From Dimorphilus gyrociliatus (lineage: Eukaryota > Annelida > Polychaeta > Dinophilidae), in the NCBI GenBank assembly GCA_904063045.1, contig CAJFCJ010000001.1, positions 875,501 through 939,500 of the forward strand: a DNA stretch of 64,000 bases, in the 5' to 3' direction. Made by a program: the position numbers and the translations under genes. This document shows positions 59,732-64,000 of the stretch, piece by piece (the first letter of the stretch is position 1; each line of letters starts with the position of its first letter). The notes beneath the pieces were generated by a model. It did no database searches, was not told the DNA's origin, and saw nothing but the letters and a program-made list of their open reading frames with translations.

Positions 59732-62700
59732 TTATAGGAAAAATTTTATCATTAATTTTAATATTGATGACTCGTCTTTGTAATTCTCATTGATAAATCC
59801 ATTTAGTCTTTCCACTAAGTCCTGAGTAGTTTGTCCTAAGTCTTTTAGCAGTTTTTTTCCCCCTTATATTCAATACATTAAACCCCTCTTATTCCGTTAT
59901 CAAATATTTTATAGAAGATATAATAAATAGAAAGATATTAGTTATTTAAAAAAACAATTGAAAGAATCCTACCCTACACAGACAGGTTATGAATATTTTT
60001 AATGTACCTTTTTCTATTTTTTTCAGACTTATTATCAATTTATACTTTCTCACTGAAAACATATATGTTCATTAAATGATGAATGAGACTGCAAAGAAAA
60101 AACTATTGTAAATCATCTTTGGTCTTATTCTCTAAATTGTATAGATGCTTTAGAGAAGATTCAAGTAATCAATCATCGGTCGATAGCTAATCTTCAAATG
60201 GGAAAATATTGTCATAATTTTCTTTCTTATAATATTTCGTTATTAAATTACATAGATATTCAAAGAATTCTCTTTTATTATTATATGATTGATGTTTTAC
60301 AATATTCCTTTATTATTATGTACTGGATATAACTATCCTGCTGGAGTATCTATATTTCATTAGAATTGAGCAAAACTATTTAGATATATATAATATATAT
60401 TTATATTTTGCAAATAAAAGGTTCAATTTCTTTTTTCCATATGAAAAACAGGAAGTAGACTGCAAAAAAATATTGCTGTCGAAAATCTATAGAATGTTCT
60501 GGCTCATATTACTTTTCGTCTAATTCTGCAAAAAGGGATAATCGAGTATACATTTGAAATCAATGTAAACTTTTACAGCTCAAGTTGCAATATCTTGTAG
60601 ATTATAAAAACGCGTAAGATAATCAATTGTTACTTAATTAGTGGAATGATAATGCGCTTATAAATATTCTTGAAATAGATACTTAAGGCATTTCCTGAGG
60701 ACTCCTTTAATGTATCTAAGGTATTGTTTATTTTCTTGTAGTGTCTTCCTTTGTCTTAACAGTTGAACACTTCCATATTTTATTATCGAAATAGACAAAA
60801 CTGTAAGTTTCTTGCCGAGTGAAATGCCAGGAAGATCTTCAGAATAGTTTAAAGTTCTAATTGAGATGCCGTAACCTTCAGCGATAATTGCTAAAAGACA
60901 TTATTGGTTTCTTTTTGCTCTTTTCCTATTTTAACATTCTCTATTTATATATCAAATGGGATTTATTAATAGATATCTTTGTAAATTAAACAGGAATTTT
61001 AAGGTTACTAAACTCAACTTTGAAGGTTAGAATCTTTGGTAATATAATACTTTAATATTGTCAAAGAGAGATGATAAATATTGTACACTTTTTTCTCATT
61101 ATCAAAATTGCAATATTCTGTTGGAGATAATTTTTTAACTTAGTGTTATAAATGATGCACAATAGACGATTTAGTAAATTTTCACTAAGTGTCCCTTTAG
61201 AAACCCAAAACCATACTTTGACATTTTGGACAATTCGGATTTGGATCACAAATTATATTTATAAAATAGATCATGTAAACAACCACGAAGGACAGAAGTT
61301 TCTTTCTTCTATGATATGCAATACAAAATCTGAAATTCTCTTTTTTTTTCTTTTTATTCTCCTATTGTAAGAGATAAAAAATGCTTTTGTCTACATTTTA
61401 GTTTGTTCATTTGGTCAATGAAAATTATTGGCGATTTAGATGAAGACTGCTTAGTAAATGTACGATTTAGTTTGTAGAGTTGAATTGAGAAGACAATACA
61501 ACCTTAAATTTTTTAACAGATTAATATTATGTTTAATAATTTAAACTCATCGATAAGGAAGGTTTCAAGTTTATTCTAGGTTAATCGAACTATTTAAGGA
61601 GAATTCTCTATCCTCAAAAAGTATTTACGCATTACTCTAACTACTATACAGTATATCACTTAAGTCATCATTTTCAATCTATTTTCAACATTTCTCTAAG
61701 AGTAGTAATTTATGTTTAAAAATCGTTGTGTTTCGAACAACAAGACCATCGTCAGGGTTGGCATAATCTCTAAGATAACCGGTTTTTTTTATTTTTGCCT
61801 TTATCCATCTAAAAATATCATCATTTAGAATGTTATTAACAATCTATAATTCTTATCCTACTTTTATCTCTTTTGGGTTATACATAAAAAATATATTGGA
61901 TATATATATATATATATTTTATATAGGACTTGAAAGAAACCTCTAGTTTCTTTCTTTATTTTCGTTATGAAAGTAGAAATTAAACTTAAATATTTATCAG
62001 ATAAAAAAGTTTACCTAAAAATATCTCAGATATTTCTTTGTTAAAAAGTTGTTTGTCATCTGTTTCTAACCAAAGTGAATGTAATCCGCTTATCTATAAA
62101 AATAGATAAAATTTGTCGGAATTAGATAGTTATATTGAATAATTATATACTAAAATATAAAAAGTGCTATGTTTTTACTTAATTTTCCTCATCGATTCTA
62201 ATAGATTTCTTATTTGAGGCATACATTCGTCCTTTATGACATTGAACCACAATAGTAAATCAATAAATCTATTAAAAGGGGTTTTTAGTATGACCTTTTA
62301 TCTCCAAATTTATGGTTGTAATCTTGAAGTTAACAATCAGGATCTTTTTTTTTTATCTAAACTAACATCTGGCGTAGACAATAAAAAGAGAAACGAATTA
62401 AATATAGTTTTAATGTTTATAAAAAAAAGAAAATACTGAATCGTATACAGTAAAAACTCGTCTTTGTTAAAAGGGGCAGGAGAAATGTTAATGGATGAAA
62501 GACTAATAAAAGATTTTAGTAATAACCACTTACAATTCAAGATAGGAAAAAGATATTTCAGTTTTTTTTTTCTTTTTTCAGATAAGCTATTGTTTCGTAA
62601 AAAAGGATTCTACAAGCTTTTCCACAAGAGTGATTACATTTGCCCTATAAATGAAAAGAGAGAGAAGAAAACTCTTTATGAAGTTTTATAATAAGTTGTT
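59732..62700 (-). CDS. Possible multi-exon gene of unknown function (minus strand)
   Basis: Several minus-strand stretches look like true exons, with non-random protein sequence bounded by splice-like sites, though they are too short or lack ATG to stand out as ORFs. Examples: 62268-62179 (FIDLLLWFNVIKDECMPQIR, then NLLESMRKI, donor GTAAAA); 62088-62015 (GLHSLWLETDDKQLFNKEIS, donor GTAAAC); 61808-61685 (IKAKIKKTGYLRDYANPDDG); 60890-60658 (IIAEGYGISIRTLNYSEDLP, GISLGKKLTVLSISIIKYGS and a basic tail to a stop); 59862-59732 (LLKDLGQTTQDLVERLNGFI, then NENYKDESSILKLM and a stop). Two of them (62268 and 62088) join in phase. The others could not be joined into one model, and more than one gene, or decayed copies, is possible. 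No family was recognised. The order and extent are provisional. Confidence 0.4.
61900..61925. repeat. (TA)n microsatellite
   Basis: Alternating TA run, interrupted only at its end, lying between two of the exon-like minus-strand segments. Confidence 0.9.
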
Positions 62701-63125
62701 ATTTCACTTTTATCAAAGAAGAATTATTGAAAAAAGGTTTTTTATTTCTCCATGAAAATTTAAAGGGTAAAGTTTTTTTAGCGTAATATAACTTGTATAA
62801 TAACTAAAATTTTATCTATGAAACAAATATCAATGTTAACCTCTTTAAATATTCTATTCTTTTTCAGGTTATGAATTTGTTTTTATCTTATAATAGATAA
62901 ACTCTTTTTAAAATGACTAAGCATAGATTTTATGAATAGTTTACAAAAAAAAAAAAAATACCCCTTCCTCTTCTCTGTCGTAAAAATAAAAATAAGGCCT
63001 TAATAAACATACTTAAGAAAGGAAAAAAACCACATAAATTCCATTCACTTGTAGTAGTAGTTAAATACTGTTAGAATAAAGTGTCATGCGCACATATAGC
63101 AAAACAAAATGTGTATTATATTTAA

Positions 63126-63172
63126 ATATATATGTGTATGTATGTATGTAGTGTGTGTGTGTGTTTATATAT
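63126..63172. repeat. TA/TATG/TG compound microsatellite
   Basis: Three adjoining simple repeats: TATATATG, then TATG units, then an uninterrupted TG run, ending in TATATATG. Confidence 0.9.
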
Positions 63173-63440
63173 GATATCTATAGTATTTACTAAGTAAAAT
63201 TTGGTGCTCTTGAGGTTATTATAAGCCTAATCTATGAATTATTTTTAAAAGATATAAAAGAGATATATATAATAATACAGACTATACATGTATAGAGAGT
63301 GATAGATATGTATTAATTACGTTATTAGAATATATTAACCTCATTTCAATCTTAACAGATATCTTTTGTATAGAAAATGTAAATAGTCAAGACATATAAG
63401 ATTTACCCCCCACTCCCTCCACTCTCCCTCAAAATATAAA

Positions 63441-63475
63441 TTATATATATATATATTAATATATATATATATTAG
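63441..63475. repeat. (TA)n microsatellite
   Basis: Alternating TA over about 35 bp with a single TTAA interruption, which makes the whole run nearly palindromic. Confidence 0.9.
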
Positions 63476-64000
63476 TATTTATAAAAAAAAAGTGTTCAAT
63501 TATAAAGACCTGACAACGACCACAAAACAAATTGTTATAAATAGGTTGAATGTGAAATAAAATGCAATTAAAATAATCGAATAGTGTATTATCTTAATAG
63601 AAAAAACAAGATACTGTATTCCGTAAAAAAATAGCAGATTGTTATACTGGCAAGATGTTTTATAAACCTATAAAAATGTACAGCATTTCCTATATTCCTT
63701 GGGTACTTGTTGACCAATTTTACACATATATACAGTATATATGTATACATATATACACTAATATATACATATTTTATATGTAATATATAAGAACAATTAG
63801 TAGTTGCTACGTATATTGCTTCTAGTTATTATATACTGTATATATGTATAATTTAGAAGACGGATATGACTAAACTGTCTGTATTTATACGAGATGGATT
63901 AAAAGTATACTGTTAAATTATGTTTAATTATTCTATCTATATACAAATTGCTATGTCTCTTATCTCTGAATGAGTGCAGAATTATAAATTATGTAAATTA

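Larger units (their letters stand above)
62701..64000. other. Low-complexity AT-rich tail of the window
   Basis: No gene is supported. The region is dominated by simple repeats: a poly-A run at 62945-62958; mixed TA/TG/TATG repeats at 63126-63172; (TA)n at 63441-63475; and TATACTGTATATA-type palindromic sequence at 63721-63780 and 63829-63850. Confidence 0.6.

Noticed and set aside
62464-62691. 75-codon plus-strand ORF
   Set aside because: It overlaps minus-strand exon-like sequence, has no splice partners and shows no recognisable motif. Either strand could be chance, so it is not called.
59173-64000. Transposon or tRNA genes in the AT-rich tail
   Set aside because: No terminal repeats, target-site duplications, transposase or reverse-transcriptase motifs, or B-box-like GGTTCGANTCC sequences were found by eye.

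Overview
This is a eukaryotic, metazoan window. It is AT-rich and gene-dense, with GT-AG introns that are mostly about 50-70 nt, and genes packed on both strands with intergenic gaps of a few hundred bases. Gene content is animal: a Jagged/Serrate Notch ligand, a receptor-type guanylate cyclase, MOSMO, Chibby, and the dynein-2 intermediate chain DYNC2I1. The size and style of the introns suggest a compact invertebrate genome, possibly a small spiralian/annelid. The phylum is inferred, not shown. Most products were identified by recognising conserved motifs by eye. No search was run. Exon joins were checked by reading phase, and several models sum to an exact multiple of three.

Layout. 1-2687 (+): 3' part of a SON-like splicing protein. 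3109-13076 (+): TMTC-type O-mannosyltransferase with long introns. 13560-16828 (+): receptor guanylate cyclase. 17038-20227 (-): WDR6. 20604-25189 (-): Jagged-like ligand. 26227-27707 (+): LRR protein with a Cys-rich tail. 28030-28707 (-): TIMM23. 29612-31320 (+): SLC25A32 with two alternative last exons. 31509-31627 (-): a 5S rRNA gene. 31861-33534 (-): TTC38. 34222-37507 (+): NOC3L. 37787-39009 (-) and 39430-39939 (+): a UIF/FYTTD1-like mRNA-export adaptor and POLR2H, divergent across a promoter with a 19-bp direct repeat carrying an ETS-type core. 40458-45425 (+): DYNC2I1. 45782-46267 (-) and 46693-47265 (+): Chibby and MOSMO, divergent. 47712-49711 (-): cytosolic aspartyl-tRNA synthetase. 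49999-55061 (+): mitochondrial RNA polymerase.

The last 9 kb is different: AT-rich, with microsatellites and few long ORFs. It still holds a broken copy of a TSG101/UEVLD-type UEV domain (56183-56686, -), an unrecognised single-pass membrane protein (58091-59172, +), and a run of short exon-like segments on the minus strand (about 59732-62700) that may be an undescribed multi-exon gene.

Themes. Housekeeping RNA biology dominates: SON, WDR6, NOC3L, UIF, POLR2H, 5S rRNA, DARS1 and POLRMT. Three consecutive genes (DYNC2I1, CBY1, MOSMO) are all tied to cilia or ciliary Hedgehog signalling. Several introns are a multiple of three and stop-free (WDR6, TIMM23, MOSMO), so plain ORF calling would wrongly keep them as protein. 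No phage, IS element, CRISPR array or bacterial feature was seen.
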